A stretch of 64,000 bases of DNA. Source: Psychrobacter fozii (lineage in GTDB: Bacteria > Pseudomonadota > Gammaproteobacteria > Pseudomonadales > Moraxellaceae). The stretch is from NCBI RefSeq assembly GCF_003217155.1, contig NZ_QJSU01000002.1, forward strand, positions 248,001 through 312,000, in the 5' to 3' direction. Positions 25,711-35,600 of the stretch are shown piece after piece (positions within the stretch are counted from its first letter, which is position 1; each line of letters starts with the position of its first letter). Both the position numbers and the translations under genes were made by a program. The notes beneath the pieces are model-generated. The model was not told the DNA's origin, did not search any database, and saw only the letters and a program-made list of their open reading frames with translations.

Positions 25711-25790
25711 TATAAAAAACCACCCGAAAGTGGTTTGAAGTAAAAAATAGTCTTATCTGTCATCGAACGGCCAAATGAACTGCCCCAGTT
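25711..25790 (-). terminator. Terminator and conserved tail (copy 2)
   Basis: Hairpin AACCAC / GTGGTT with loop TTTCGG and a T-run on the minus strand, preceded by a relic tail ending GQFIWPFDDR-stop in one frame. Homologous to 20905-20991. It lies after the copy 2 lipoprotein and probably ends the vgrG-metzincin-lipoprotein transcript. Confidence 0.62.
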
Positions 25791-25820
25791 AATGGTTGGA
25801 TAGTTTGATGTTGCCTTATT

Positions 25821-26513
25821 CTAAGATTTAGATTTATATAAAGACAAATCTGTTCTATTATCAAACTCACATGATGTCAAATCCACCATCGCATATTTCG
25901 ATTGTTTTTGTTGCACAATGCAGTCCCTATATTTAGTAATCTTAGGGCTGTTTATGAGTTCTTGAAAAAATATATCAGGGTTATCTGCCCCGCTTATATC
26001 TAATATTTTGTATATGATATCTTCATCGAGTCTATTAAACGGGTCATGTGGTTGATATTTCCCAGCTAAGGTAAACCTCTTCACAAAATATTTATTATTA
26101 ACTTTATCCAATGAGTAATCTAAGATAGTGCCATCGTCATATTGAATGACAACAAAAAAGCCATATGCCGTTTCGTCAAATTGTTTACTATTTATTTGGT
26201 TTAAATTATATTCTTTGTGGAATAATTTTTTAGTTTTTTTTACATTTTCGTCAGGCAGAAAAAATGGTTCATGAACTTGCTTTGCGGGGGTTTTAGTGAT
26301 GAAAGGAGCTGGGTCTGTTGTATTGAAACCCTGTTGTATTTGGGGTTCAGTCTTAGATGTTGATATGCTCTCAGCGCTATTCTGTTCATCCAGTATTACA
26401 GTAGGTTCGATCACTTTACCTGAATCTAGAGTGAGTGAGTCAGAAGAGGTGGCGTCACAGGCAGCAAATAATGCAGTAATTACTAGAGTAAGTGCAAGCT
26501 TTATTGTTTTCAT
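25821..26513 (-). CDS. Putative immunity lipoprotein (copy 2)
   Basis: A 230-residue lipoprotein with signal sequence and lipobox (ALFAAC, Cys at 19). The C-terminal 65 residues match copy 1 at 19787-20488 closely (DIIYKILDISGADNP; CIVQQKQSKYAMV; NRTDLSLY), while the N-terminal linkers differ. It starts nine bases after the stop of the intact metzincin gene, so the pair is co-transcribed behind vgrG. AGAGG lies before the ATG. An outer-membrane or periplasmic lipoprotein that protects against its own metzincin is the best guess. Confidence 0.65.
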   Translation of the reverse strand: MKTIKLALTLVITALFAACDATSSDSLTLDSGKVIEPTVILDEQNSAESISTSKTEPQIQQGFNTTDPAPFITKTPAKQVHEPFFLPDENVKKTKKLFHKEYNLNQINSKQFDETAYGFFVVIQYDDGTILDYSLDKVNNKYFVKRFTLAGKYQPHDPFNRLDEDIIYKILDISGADNPDIFFQELINSPKITKYRDCIVQQKQSKYAMVDLTSCEFDNRTDLSLYKSKS

Positions 26514-26522
26514 ACAGACCTC

Positions 26523-27902
26523 TTATAGTTTGTATACACTGGGATCTTTTTGCATCAGGTACCATTGATACCTCGTAAATGAAATAAGTTTATTTGGATT
26601 GCTAGGTGCAATACCTGTTTGCCATTTATAGTCCATTACTTTATCACTAAACCCTTGATAGAATTTATATTGGTTAATAAGATTAGGCTCAAATACGTGC
26701 GGTACTCCCATACTATGGGCTACTTCATGAACTAAGGTCTCGTAATCGTCTAAACCTGATTTTAAAACGAGCGCAACATTACCTGTTGCAAATTGTCCAG
26801 TAGAAAAATCAGCAGGTGCTTTACCGTACAAGTCTTTTACATCAAAATCTAATAGAAAAAGGTAAGTCTTTTTATGACCTTTTTGATTAATGGATAAAGC
26901 ATTACCATTTTGGTCTCTATGTTTTCCAAGTCCATATTTATCATACGCATTAATAATGCCGTCACTTACTGATTCTGGAGTATGGCTATTTGTCTTTGCA
27001 TGTTTTATATAAGACTTTATATGTGTGTCGGTATCAAATTTATTCAAATCGAATGGCTCTGTAGTTTTAATCTCTGCTCTTATAAGTGCTTGATTGAATG
27101 AATTGTACTTTAAATATGACTCTATAGATTCTAAAGATTTTTTATTTATACCTGTAGATGTCTTAACAGGTACTAGTACTAAATCAGCTTTGTACGTCTG
27201 ATCGTTTTTATGCACCATTAATTCTCCTACTAAGTCTTTATCGTTAGCAGAAATAGCATAAACAGCGATACTTTCATGTCTGCTAAGTGGTTTTTTGTTT
27301 CTCACTCCCTTAACCAGTACAGCTCTTTTAAGAACATAGTCTTTTCGGCTCTTACTGTTAGTCTTATCCACTACAGTCGTTTTATATCCTTGTTTGATAA
27401 ATTTTTTAATTGGAATGCTTGAAGGCGAGACAGTAAGTTTACTTGGATTTGAAGATACAAACTTTAATTCTGTATATTTACTGTTCTTGAGTTGAGATGT
27501 ATCTCCAATTAGTTGTTGAAGCTCAATATCTAGTTGTATTCCATCTTTGTGCATAGAGGAGCCACCTCTATAAACACTGCTGGTTGTATACGGGAAGATA
27601 GCCAACCATGCTGGTAAATAATTGTATTTATGTAATAGTGGTGAGTACATAGCATCTTTAAGGTAAATATCGTTAAAATTAGAAATATTACCTTTAAATA
27701 ATGCTTTGCGAGTACGCCTACCTGTTGTGGGTTCTGTTACCTCTTCCATAGGGTATCTATCAGTATCTCGTGGATAATCAAATCCATAACGTCCAGCCAT
27801 ATCCTTTGGCTGTCTAAAATGAACCGTAAACTCACGACGGCTTATTCTAACTACTGCGAACGGATCAGATGGGCCAGTAGTGCCATTAGATTTTTTACTC
27901 AT
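26523..27902 (-). CDS. Metzincin-type metalloprotease, putative VgrG-linked T6SS effector
   Basis: A 459-residue protein without signal peptide. The zinc motif HEVAHSMGVPH is at 392-402 and the Met-turn KVMDY at about 421-425. The N-terminal half (HFRQPKDM, YGFDYPRD, YLPAWLAIFP) is shared with the 23927 metzincin. It starts ten bases after vgrG and is followed nine bases later by a lipoprotein, a tight vgrG-effector-immunity order. A metallopeptidase effector (Tpe1) is reported for the Acinetobacter baylyi T6SS, which makes this role plausible; whether this is its homologue was not checked. Substrate unknown. Confidence 0.75.
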   Translation of the reverse strand: MSKKSNGTTGPSDPFAVVRISRREFTVHFRQPKDMAGRYGFDYPRDTDRYPMEEVTEPTTGRRTRKALFKGNISNFNDIYLKDAMYSPLLHKYNYLPAWLAIFPYTTSSVYRGGSSMHKDGIQLDIELQQLIGDTSQLKNSKYTELKFVSSNPSKLTVSPSSIPIKKFIKQGYKTTVVDKTNSKSRKDYVLKRAVLVKGVRNKKPLSRHESIAVYAISANDKDLVGELMVHKNDQTYKADLVLVPVKTSTGINKKSLESIESYLKYNSFNQALIRAEIKTTEPFDLNKFDTDTHIKSYIKHAKTNSHTPESVSDGIINAYDKYGLGKHRDQNGNALSINQKGHKKTYLFLLDFDVKDLYGKAPADFSTGQFATGNVALVLKSGLDDYETLVHEVAHSMGVPHVFEPNLINQYKFYQGFSDKVMDYKWQTGIAPSNPNKLISFTRYQWYLMQKDPSVYKL

Positions 27903-27912
27903 AGTTTCTACC

Positions 27913-30612
27913 CTATTGCTCTTTGTTTTGCCAATCCAGCTCTAGATGAACTTCAATCTCATCTTCGCTATTAGAATGGAAGCGTTCTGACCGTCCGTCT
28001 TCATCGGTCACACCTTTAAACTCTTCGCCTGTTTGTTTGTTCGTCGCTGTATAAGGTGTGTTGGCATAGGGCTCATCATCGTCATCCAAAAACTGATATG
28101 CCAAACTATACACTCCATCCATCAGCGTCTTTTTCTCAGGAATGATGCTCGGCAACCCCGCCAAACTCAGCCCATCCATCCCGCCGCTATCACGACTATG
28201 CTTACCAGCCTTCTCCGTAAACTGCATCGCCGCAATCGTAATATCCGCGCCATCTAGCGTGATACTCGCACCGCCCGCCGTCAGCGTAATCTTATTCGTT
28301 GCCACTATCTCAACTTCTTTAGTTGAGGATGACATATTCACATCTTGCTTCGCTGTCGCTTCAAGCTTCCCTGTATGTGCAGACAGCATAATATTGTCCT
28401 TGCCATTGGTCATACTAAACTGACCATCAGCGACTATCGTCAAAGACTCACTACTGACCTGATGATGACCATCACCACTGCTCACCATCATATCTTGCTG
28501 AGTGGTCGTTATCATCTCACCCATCGATCGCTGAATCAGCGTATCGTCACTGACATAGCTCGTATCAGCAGCGCTATCTATCAGCGTATAGGGCGCTTGT
28601 TGATGGGTTTTGGTGTGCTGATCCTCTGCGATACTTTCTAACTGGGTCTTAATCACTTTGTGGTCATTGATATGACGTCCCAGTCCCGTTGCCAGTTGTG
28701 TTAAGCGTTCAGCCAGATGCTGACCACCCAATGCCGTTTGAGTCAGAGTCGGGGTGTACTGTTGATAGTTATGCTGTCCAGATTGCGCGTGGGTTTGCGG
28801 CTGGGTGGAGAATACTAAGGCTTCGCCCGACTTGATATTGATTTGAGCACTGGTATTGGCATTGATGCCTTGACGTTTACTACTGGCGCCATCACTTTCA
28901 GCATTGATAATTCCCATCTTGAGCGTGGCAGCCACTTGACCATCATTGACGTTCAGCTGTGAGTACGCTTGCTCCGTTCTATGATCGGTAATCCACTCTG
29001 ATAAACCGTTGCCCGTGTTGCGATAGCCGCTCTCGACTGCTTGTTCATTGTCCGTAGCAAATAGGCTAGGGCGCGTGCTAGACAATAAGCTACCAGTATT
29101 GATTAAGTGCTCACCATCACCGATAGACTGCATCAGGGTCTGGTCGTCAGTTCTATGAGTGAAGTGACTGCCATAGTTGGCTCCTGCTTGGGCTTCTAAT
29201 CGATTGATAGGTTGGGCAGGACTGTCAAGCAGATAGCTTTTGGTCGGGGTCATATGATTGCGACTGTCGGTATCGCTTTGAGCATCTGTGATACCGGTCA
29301 TTGGCGGTAGTACGCGTTTGCTATATAAACTACCGACCCACGGCGTGTCTGCGGTAATCAGCCGCAGCTGGGTCAAGTGAATGCCTGATTCTAGTGTTGA
29401 GGCATGGCGTTCATGATGGCGACGACTGATGGTCAGCCCTGTCACATGTGCCAGACTGTTGCGCGCCAAGTGAACGATATGGGTGGCGCGATAGTGCTGA
29501 TTGAGATGGTTGTGATCGACCAGTATAAAGGTATCGGCAACATTCAAATCAGTGGCATGAGCAAGTGCATGATAGACGCTGTGATGGCTTTGATAACTGT
29601 TGGCTATGACAGTCGCTTCATCGATGGTCTCGGTATCTGTCACGGGCGCAAACGCAGCAGGGGTGTCTAGCGTGAGCGATTGGCTACTTGCTTGATTGTC
29701 TTCTTGAGCGCTATTTTCATCAGTACTGGTGTTTATGGCAATATCAGCAGACTGAGTAGGGTGTGCGACACTCGCACTGTTAAAGCGTTGCATCGTCACG
29801 GAGCTTGGCTGAGTGATGATTTGCTCACTCAGTGCCAATACTGGCGCATGTACGCGGTCGTGTAATACTTGCTGATAGCGTATCGCACCAATGTTTGTGC
29901 TGATGCCCTCGCTATCGCTTGGAGAGGCTGTCGTGATAATGAGCTTTGGCGGTGTATGTTCGTCCGTTTGCTCATGACGCAGATAGGCTGTCAGTCCTTG
30001 ACGTGCAAGCCGCTCACAAATATGCGTCCAGTCACTGATTTGCCATTGGGTCATGCGTGCAGGTGTCCAGCTAGCGTCTTCACCACTGCTGCTATCATCG
30101 ACGGTCTCTATCTCTAGAGTAGCAGTGCGTTCTGCCACCATGGACTGTACTGATAAGTCAGTGTCTATATGACAGCGTTGGTGTTGATGCAGGCGATAAG
30201 TAATGGGCTGTGCGAGCAGACGATAATAGCCGTAGCTGCCATCGTGATCCAGTTGATGTACGGCAGTCAGGTATAAGTGGCGGTAGTGTAGACCGCTCGG
30301 GGTATCGAAGCTCAAGGTAAGCGGAGTGCCGATTAAGTAGGTGAGCGATGTAAAAGGCGGGTGGTGACGCTCATGAATATAGACATGAAGCAGGTAAGTG
30401 TCGATACCGTGCTGCTGATATTGCTCATTCCCATTGGGGTTTAGCTGGGCAACGATATCATCTTCAGAAGATGCTTGAATCAGCTTATTCTGCCACGCTT
30501 TATGGTCATTGATGTCTTGACGAGCACTCGCATAGGGAGCTTGTGTACTGCCTTCACTGGCATAGAGCCTGTCAGGATGCATGGGGAGTACAGTATTGGT
30601 CAAGCGTAACAT
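27913..30612 (-). CDS. vgrG: VgrG spike protein with C-terminal transthyretin-like domain
   Basis: T6SS spike protein of 899 residues. The N-terminal gp27-like part (about 60-400) is followed by a shortened gp5/OB region in which AGANYGSHFTHR and TGSLLSSTRPSLFA match the usual pattern but the typical GRVKVQFxW segment is not visible. Then comes the helix region of Acinetobacter-like VgrGs (GGQHLAERLTQLATGLGRH), a DUF2345-type beta-helix (about 680-820, with many alternating repeats such as NKITLTAGGASITLDGADI) and a C-terminal transthyretin-like extension (about 835-899, YQFLDDDDEPYANTPYT), a type of domain that recruits effectors in other systems. AGGGA precedes the ATG. The metzincin follows ten bases later. 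Confidence 0.87.
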   Translation of the reverse strand: MLRLTNTVLPMHPDRLYASEGSTQAPYASARQDINDHKAWQNKLIQASSEDDIVAQLNPNGNEQYQQHGIDTYLLHVYIHERHHPPFTSLTYLIGTPLTLSFDTPSGLHYRHLYLTAVHQLDHDGSYGYYRLLAQPITYRLHQHQRCHIDTDLSVQSMVAERTATLEIETVDDSSSGEDASWTPARMTQWQISDWTHICERLARQGLTAYLRHEQTDEHTPPKLIITTASPSDSEGISTNIGAIRYQQVLHDRVHAPVLALSEQIITQPSSVTMQRFNSASVAHPTQSADIAINTSTDENSAQEDNQASSQSLTLDTPAAFAPVTDTETIDEATVIANSYQSHHSVYHALAHATDLNVADTFILVDHNHLNQHYRATHIVHLARNSLAHVTGLTISRRHHERHASTLESGIHLTQLRLITADTPWVGSLYSKRVLPPMTGITDAQSDTDSRNHMTPTKSYLLDSPAQPINRLEAQAGANYGSHFTHRTDDQTLMQSIGDGEHLINTGSLLSSTRPSLFATDNEQAVESGYRNTGNGLSEWITDHRTEQAYSQLNVNDGQVAATLKMGIINAESDGASSKRQGINANTSAQINIKSGEALVFSTQPQTHAQSGQHNYQQYTPTLTQTALGGQHLAERLTQLATGLGRHINDHKVIKTQLESIAEDQHTKTHQQAPYTLIDSAADTSYVSDDTLIQRSMGEMITTTQQDMMVSSGDGHHQVSSESLTIVADGQFSMTNGKDNIMLSAHTGKLEATAKQDVNMSSSTKEVEIVATNKITLTAGGASITLDGADITIAAMQFTEKAGKHSRDSGGMDGLSLAGLPSIIPEKKTLMDGVYSLAYQFLDDDDEPYANTPYTATNKQTGEEFKGVTDEDGRSERFHSNSEDEIEVHLELDWQNKEQ

Positions 30613-30709
30613 AGTTATGTCCCTATTCTTTGCGCAATGGCATCATGTTTTTTGAGCGCTGGCATCAAAACATAAGTGTTTGTCTGCCATTGTCATGCAT
30701 ACAGCCGTG

Positions 30710-31534
30710 TTATTCGGCGAGGGTAAATTCGATACGGCGATTACGAGTACGCCCCTCTTCATTGTCATTACTGGCGATGGGGTCTGCGTCCCCTTTACCC
30801 GTAGTGCTGAGACGTGCTGCACTGATATTTCGACCGATGAGGTATTGCTTGACCGCTTCTGCACGCTTATTTGATAACACCAAGTTCGAACTAGGGTTGC
30901 CGACATTATCCGTATGTCCAGTGATGGTCACGGGCTTATCACCGACCCGCTGTAGTACGCCTGCCATATCGTCTAAAATGCCAAGCCCCATCGGGGTTAG
31001 TGTGGTGCTACCTGATTCAAACTCAACGATACGATTGCCTAATGTGTCGTCGAGGAGACGTTGTTCACCCTCTACGACAACCAGTTGATTGTCCAGTTGA
31101 TAGAGGTCGGTTAGACGGGTATGAATGCGATTTTGGATCGCTTGTTTTTGTTCAAGACTGCTTACTTTGCCATGTAAGCTAATGGTCGTACCATGGATGT
31201 CGATACGGCCTTGGCTAATATTGGATATGTCGCTATCGATAATGGCAGTGGCTATCTGTTGCCAATTGGTCGGTATGCTAATGTTCGAGCGCACTTCGAT
31301 TTCGTCTCTGACCGTTTTATTAGGATATTGTGCTTTTAGTTTTTCGAGCAATTGTTGCTTGTCTGAGCTGGTAGCGACCACACCTTTGATGACGACTGGT
31401 ACGTTGCGTGATAGACCATCATCTTGTGCTGCAAAGACAACCGCACTGAGAGGAAGTATCATCGCGGATACTAATAGTAGTTTCTTGGAGTGACCAGCAA
31501 GCTTAGATGGTAATGTTTTGGAGAGGACTTTCAT
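30710..31534 (-). CDS. OmpA-like periplasmic protein of the T6SS locus
   Basis: A 274-residue exported protein. The N-terminal signal region (about 1-37) ends VVFAAQ; BON-like modules follow (about 45-150), then a C-terminal OmpA peptidoglycan-binding domain (about 165-274) with TITGHTDNVG and NLVLSNKRAEAVKQYL. It lies between tagF and vgrG, as OmpA-family genes do in Acinetobacter T6SS clusters, and may tether the membrane complex to the cell wall. Gap to tagF 85 bases, so it probably shares the tssM-tagF transcript. Confidence 0.82.
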   Translation of the reverse strand: MKVLSKTLPSKLAGHSKKLLLVSAMILPLSAVVFAAQDDGLSRNVPVVIKGVVATSSDKQQLLEKLKAQYPNKTVRDEIEVRSNISIPTNWQQIATAIIDSDISNISQGRIDIHGTTISLHGKVSSLEQKQAIQNRIHTRLTDLYQLDNQLVVVEGEQRLLDDTLGNRIVEFESGSTTLTPMGLGILDDMAGVLQRVGDKPVTITGHTDNVGNPSSNLVLSNKRAEAVKQYLIGRNISAARLSTTGKGDADPIASNDNEEGRTRNRRIEFTLAE

Positions 31535-31619
31535 TGAAGTGCCTTTTAATCTTTATATTATTGAGCAGTTATTAAATACAGAGGCCTGATATACACGGTC
31601 ATCAGTTAATCATGAATCA

Positions 31620-32600
31620 TCATTGTGCCAAAAATGTTTTTTTAAACAATTGCCTAGTATCATACAGGTAGAGACTGTCTTGTAACAAGACTTTATTGAA
31701 GCGGGTCAGCCCGATATCTTCTTCAATATATCCTTGTGTCCAGTCACTATCAGCGATGACAACCCAGCCTTCAGGGTAGCTGTCCTCACTCTCCGATATC
31801 TGACTGAGTATATGTCCGTCAGGTTTCGTAAAGCTCAGTAGTAGACGATAGCAATTAGAGGCACGGTAGAGATAGGTGTTCAGATAGAGCTGATGTGGTT
31901 GATAAAACCCACTGATTAAATCATGCCAAAAAGTAGCCATATGTATCGAGGCAGCTCTATCGGAAGTGAGTGACCAACAGATGGCTTTGTTCAGACCATG
32001 AAAGCCTTTCGTGAATGTCGGTAAAAATAATAATCCAGTCGCGATAATTTGCTGTATCAATTGCGACTTATCGATGTTCATCAATATGGCGATATCGTGT
32101 AGAGTCGTGGTATTGATAAAATCGTAATAGTGCGTACTGGCATTATTGTCAATCGTGAGCTGGCTATGACCGAGATATTCCATCAAGTCAGTGCTGTCTG
32201 TCTTAGACTTGGCTACGCTTATAATTTCGTAAGTTTCATTCCAAATGCTAGCAGACTTAATGGGCAAATAATTCATCCAGCTTTTAGGTTTGTCGATATG
32301 TAGGACACCAAAACCGATCAGTGGATAGTTTCTATCGCTACTGTCATGACTGGGAATCAGGACGCCAGTGATAATTTCATTGGTTCTGGTATCCACATGA
32401 CTAAAGTTTAAAAAAGCCGTTTTATTGGTCGTCGTCCTGTCTACTAATCTGTCACTAAATAGTGTTTCCGAGCTTACTAGGGCCTTACTGACCCATTCGT
32501 CAATCGCGTTGGTCTCTGAGATATGAGCACGTGCCCGCACAAAGTCTCCGCGTGCAGGCAGCTTGCCAAAATATACTAAAGGTAAAAGCTCAGGAGTCAT
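31620..32600 (-). CDS. tagF: T6SS-associated protein TagF
   Basis: A 326-residue protein with the TagF N-terminal signature (YFGKLPARGDFVRAR) and the RNYPLIGFG segment near residue 90. In other systems TagF is a post-translational repressor or modulator of T6SS firing. No signal peptide. Its ATG overlaps the last bases of tssM by four (32597-32600), so the two are translationally coupled. The C-terminal 150 residues are more variable. Confidence 0.86.
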   Translation of the reverse strand: MTPELLPLVYFGKLPARGDFVRARAHISETNAIDEWVSKALVSSETLFSDRLVDRTTTNKTAFLNFSHVDTRTNEIITGVLIPSHDSSDRNYPLIGFGVLHIDKPKSWMNYLPIKSASIWNETYEIISVAKSKTDSTDLMEYLGHSQLTIDNNASTHYYDFINTTTLHDIAILMNIDKSQLIQQIIATGLLFLPTFTKGFHGLNKAICWSLTSDRAASIHMATFWHDLISGFYQPHQLYLNTYLYRASNCYRLLLSFTKPDGHILSQISESEDSYPEGWVVIADSDWTQGYIEEDIGLTRFNKVLLQDSLYLYDTRQLFKKTFLAQ

Positions 32601-35600
32601 GGGGTTTGCTCCTGAGTTTCTGCTTCGGCTGAGTCATTATCTGTAGAGGTGTTAGTCGCAACAGGGGTATCAGCTTGTGCATTGCCAGCGTCATTAGCAT
32701 TAGTAGTAGGCGTCAAGTTTAAGATGTTGGATGGCGTCGTAGGAGTTGTATTATTCTGCCCACCGCTTGGCGTTGTCACGTTGGTTGTCGAACCATTGGT
32801 AGGCGTACTATTATTGGCAGCATTACTATCAGCAATAGGGGCTGCTGTACGTGTGACACCCAGAGCGATAATCTCATCGGGTAACTTCATACCATTGAAT
32901 GGATTGGTAGAGCGACCCTGAGTAGCATTGCTGCTATTACCACTGATGATTCTAAAGCGTACAGAGATAGTGATGCCATCACCTGACCATGCCATCTCAA
33001 AGATATCGTCGCCAAGCTCAGTACGTCTTGCACTATTGATGAGGCGTTCTACACCGAAGCTACCAGCTTCTTCAAAGACGGTAAAGTCTCTGCCATCATA
33101 GTCCTTGGCTCGAATGCTCGCACCAGGTTGGCTGCTTGGGTTCGGCCATACAAAGGTCGTCCAAGCTTGGGTACCCATGCGATAGCGTAGCTGCTGACCA
33201 TCAACCACAATCGTATACTCGGTCAGGCCGCTGACAGGTAGTGGCATGATTTGGAAAGTAGTTTGATTGGTAGAGCCACCATTGCCAGCAGCACCTGTCG
33301 TACCAGCAGTATTGCTACCCGTATAGTTAGTAAAGTAACGACCAAAATCAGCGACAAATTTCGGGTTAAGGCCTAGGCCTGCACCATTCCAAATCTTACT
33401 AGAGATTTGGTCACCACGGCGAATGATAAAGGGCGACAACGTCTCGTTGACGAATTTTGCCACATAACCGTCTTCACCAAAGAACTGACCAATCTCTGCG
33501 GGTGTTGCCTCTAAATTTGCATTGGCAGTAAATGGATATTTCTTTTCTAAATTATCGAGGAAAGGCTTACGTACTTGTGCTTTCCAGACTTTATTAATCT
33601 CCGCTTTAGTGGGAGTCAATAGCATATTAAATGAGCGGGTTAGTGGCTCACTTAATAACGGTCGAACGAGTTGTTTGATTTCAGAGTTGGCTTGGCTCAG
33701 TATCTGCTCGTCCAAAATCTGTAGAGATTTGGTCAACTCTGAGCCGTCAGGGCTGAGAGTCTGCGAAGCAAATAACAGAGCATCAGGACCGATATCATCA
33801 CTACGAGCGATATTATTAAAGCGCGTTCTAACATCACCTAAACTTGCCAAATAATTGTCTAATAGCGACAAGTCTTGATTGTCTTCTCTTGGTGTTACCA
33901 AGGCATGTATAGAGGAGAACTCTTGAGCAATTACCCCTGACGGTGCTTGTGCTGTAGGGGTCGCTGTGTCACTGGTACTACCATTGTTGCCTAGCGCTGC
34001 TTCTGCCTGTCGCAGCTCAGCAGGGCTTTGACGCAGTATGGTCTGCTTGAACCAATTGACAAATGAGCGTCGAGATTGACCACCATTGGCTGCCGCTGGA
34101 TTGGCCGCTTGGTTATCCCATTGTGTCTGACGATCGACGGTTTCAAACAGTGTCTTTAATGGTGACTCTGTGGGGTTAGACAGCTGATTCAACAGCACAG
34201 CATGGTCATCGAATCCTTTGCTATCACGAACATATACTTGCGATAAAAACCGTTTCCATTCGCTGATGTACTCTTGCTTATAACGGTTGACCAAATATTG
34301 TCGAATCTGTTCAGGACTGCCTGTTAATGTAAGGTCATTTTGACTGCTGGTTGCTAGCACCCAGTCATCTGCTACCACTCTAGTAGTAGCGGCTTTGTCT
34401 ATCTCATCACTGACGAAAGAATCCCATGCTTGCTTGGTAAAAGTACCCGAAATTACATAGCTGCCCAGTAGCGCTTCACTGTTGGTGTCTTGCGTAATTT
34501 GGGCAACGGTAACGGATGGGAAGCGGGCAGAGGAGCGCATCTTAATTTCAGAGTAGACGCGATCACGAGCAGGTTGACCTTTGCTAACTTTCGATAGATT
34601 GGTACGTGTTTTGTCTACCAATCCCAAATCATTTTGGATGAGTGGAAAGGCAGGGTCGTCGGCATGAGCCAGTGTGAAACTCAAGATACGCTCAGCTTGG
34701 CGAATCATTTTGTCACGTGGCATATCTGCACGATTGGCTTCAAGCCAGTTACGCCAAAATCGTGTCATCTGATCACTCAAGTGACTGGTCTCTAAGTTGT
34801 CATGATTGCCAAGCATGAGGTAGGCTTTGAGGGCATTATAAGCGTCTTCAACATCCGTAGGATCTGACTGAATATACGCATCATTAGTCGCGGCTTCAGC
34901 GGCATCGTCAGCGGTTGAGTCCTCTGTACGTACTTCTAGCTGGTCAGTATTGCTGTTCACCTCGGTCAAAAACTGTTCTATGTTCTGTTTGGTGGGTGCC
35001 AACACGATAATGCTGATACCGTTGTAATACTCTGCTAGCAGTTTGTCTTTGAGTTTGTCACCTTGATACAGACCAAATCTTAAAGACAATGGCTTGTCTT
35101 CTTCATAACCCTCAAGTTGCTCTATTCTGCTTTGTAAGATATTAAGCGACTCGAGCTGAGATTGTAGGTCGCCATTAGCGTTCTTTTGTAGCGCTGCGAC
35201 TTGTTGTAAGTCAGCCACGACGCGTTCAGTGAGTTGTTTATTGTTGGCATAAGACCATGTCCATAGACCAACTGCCGCGCACAGTGTTACGACAGCTGCT
35301 AAGGTTGCAATCGCACGGTGACTGCGTCTATTACGGTTTTTGTGCTGCTTGACCAAGTGCTTGTCTTTTAAAATAACTTTTGAAAATAGGTCTTGTAAAA
35401 AATAAGGCTTGTCTGCGGCTTCTTGCTGCGCATTGAGCGGGATAGCAGGTGGACGCAAGTCGTAATTCTGCATCATTTGCAGCGTCATTTGACTGCTAAC
35501 TTGTCCCTCTTGCAATGCGCTCGTAAAGTAAAATCCGCGAAGGATAGGCTTAAACTGGAAAGGGTTGTCCTCAAACAGAGCATGCATCAGCGTTCGTATC

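Noticed and set aside
28033-28641. Several plus-strand frames inside vgrG
   Set aside because: Antisense to the DUF2345-like repeats of vgrG, whose regular codons keep other frames open.
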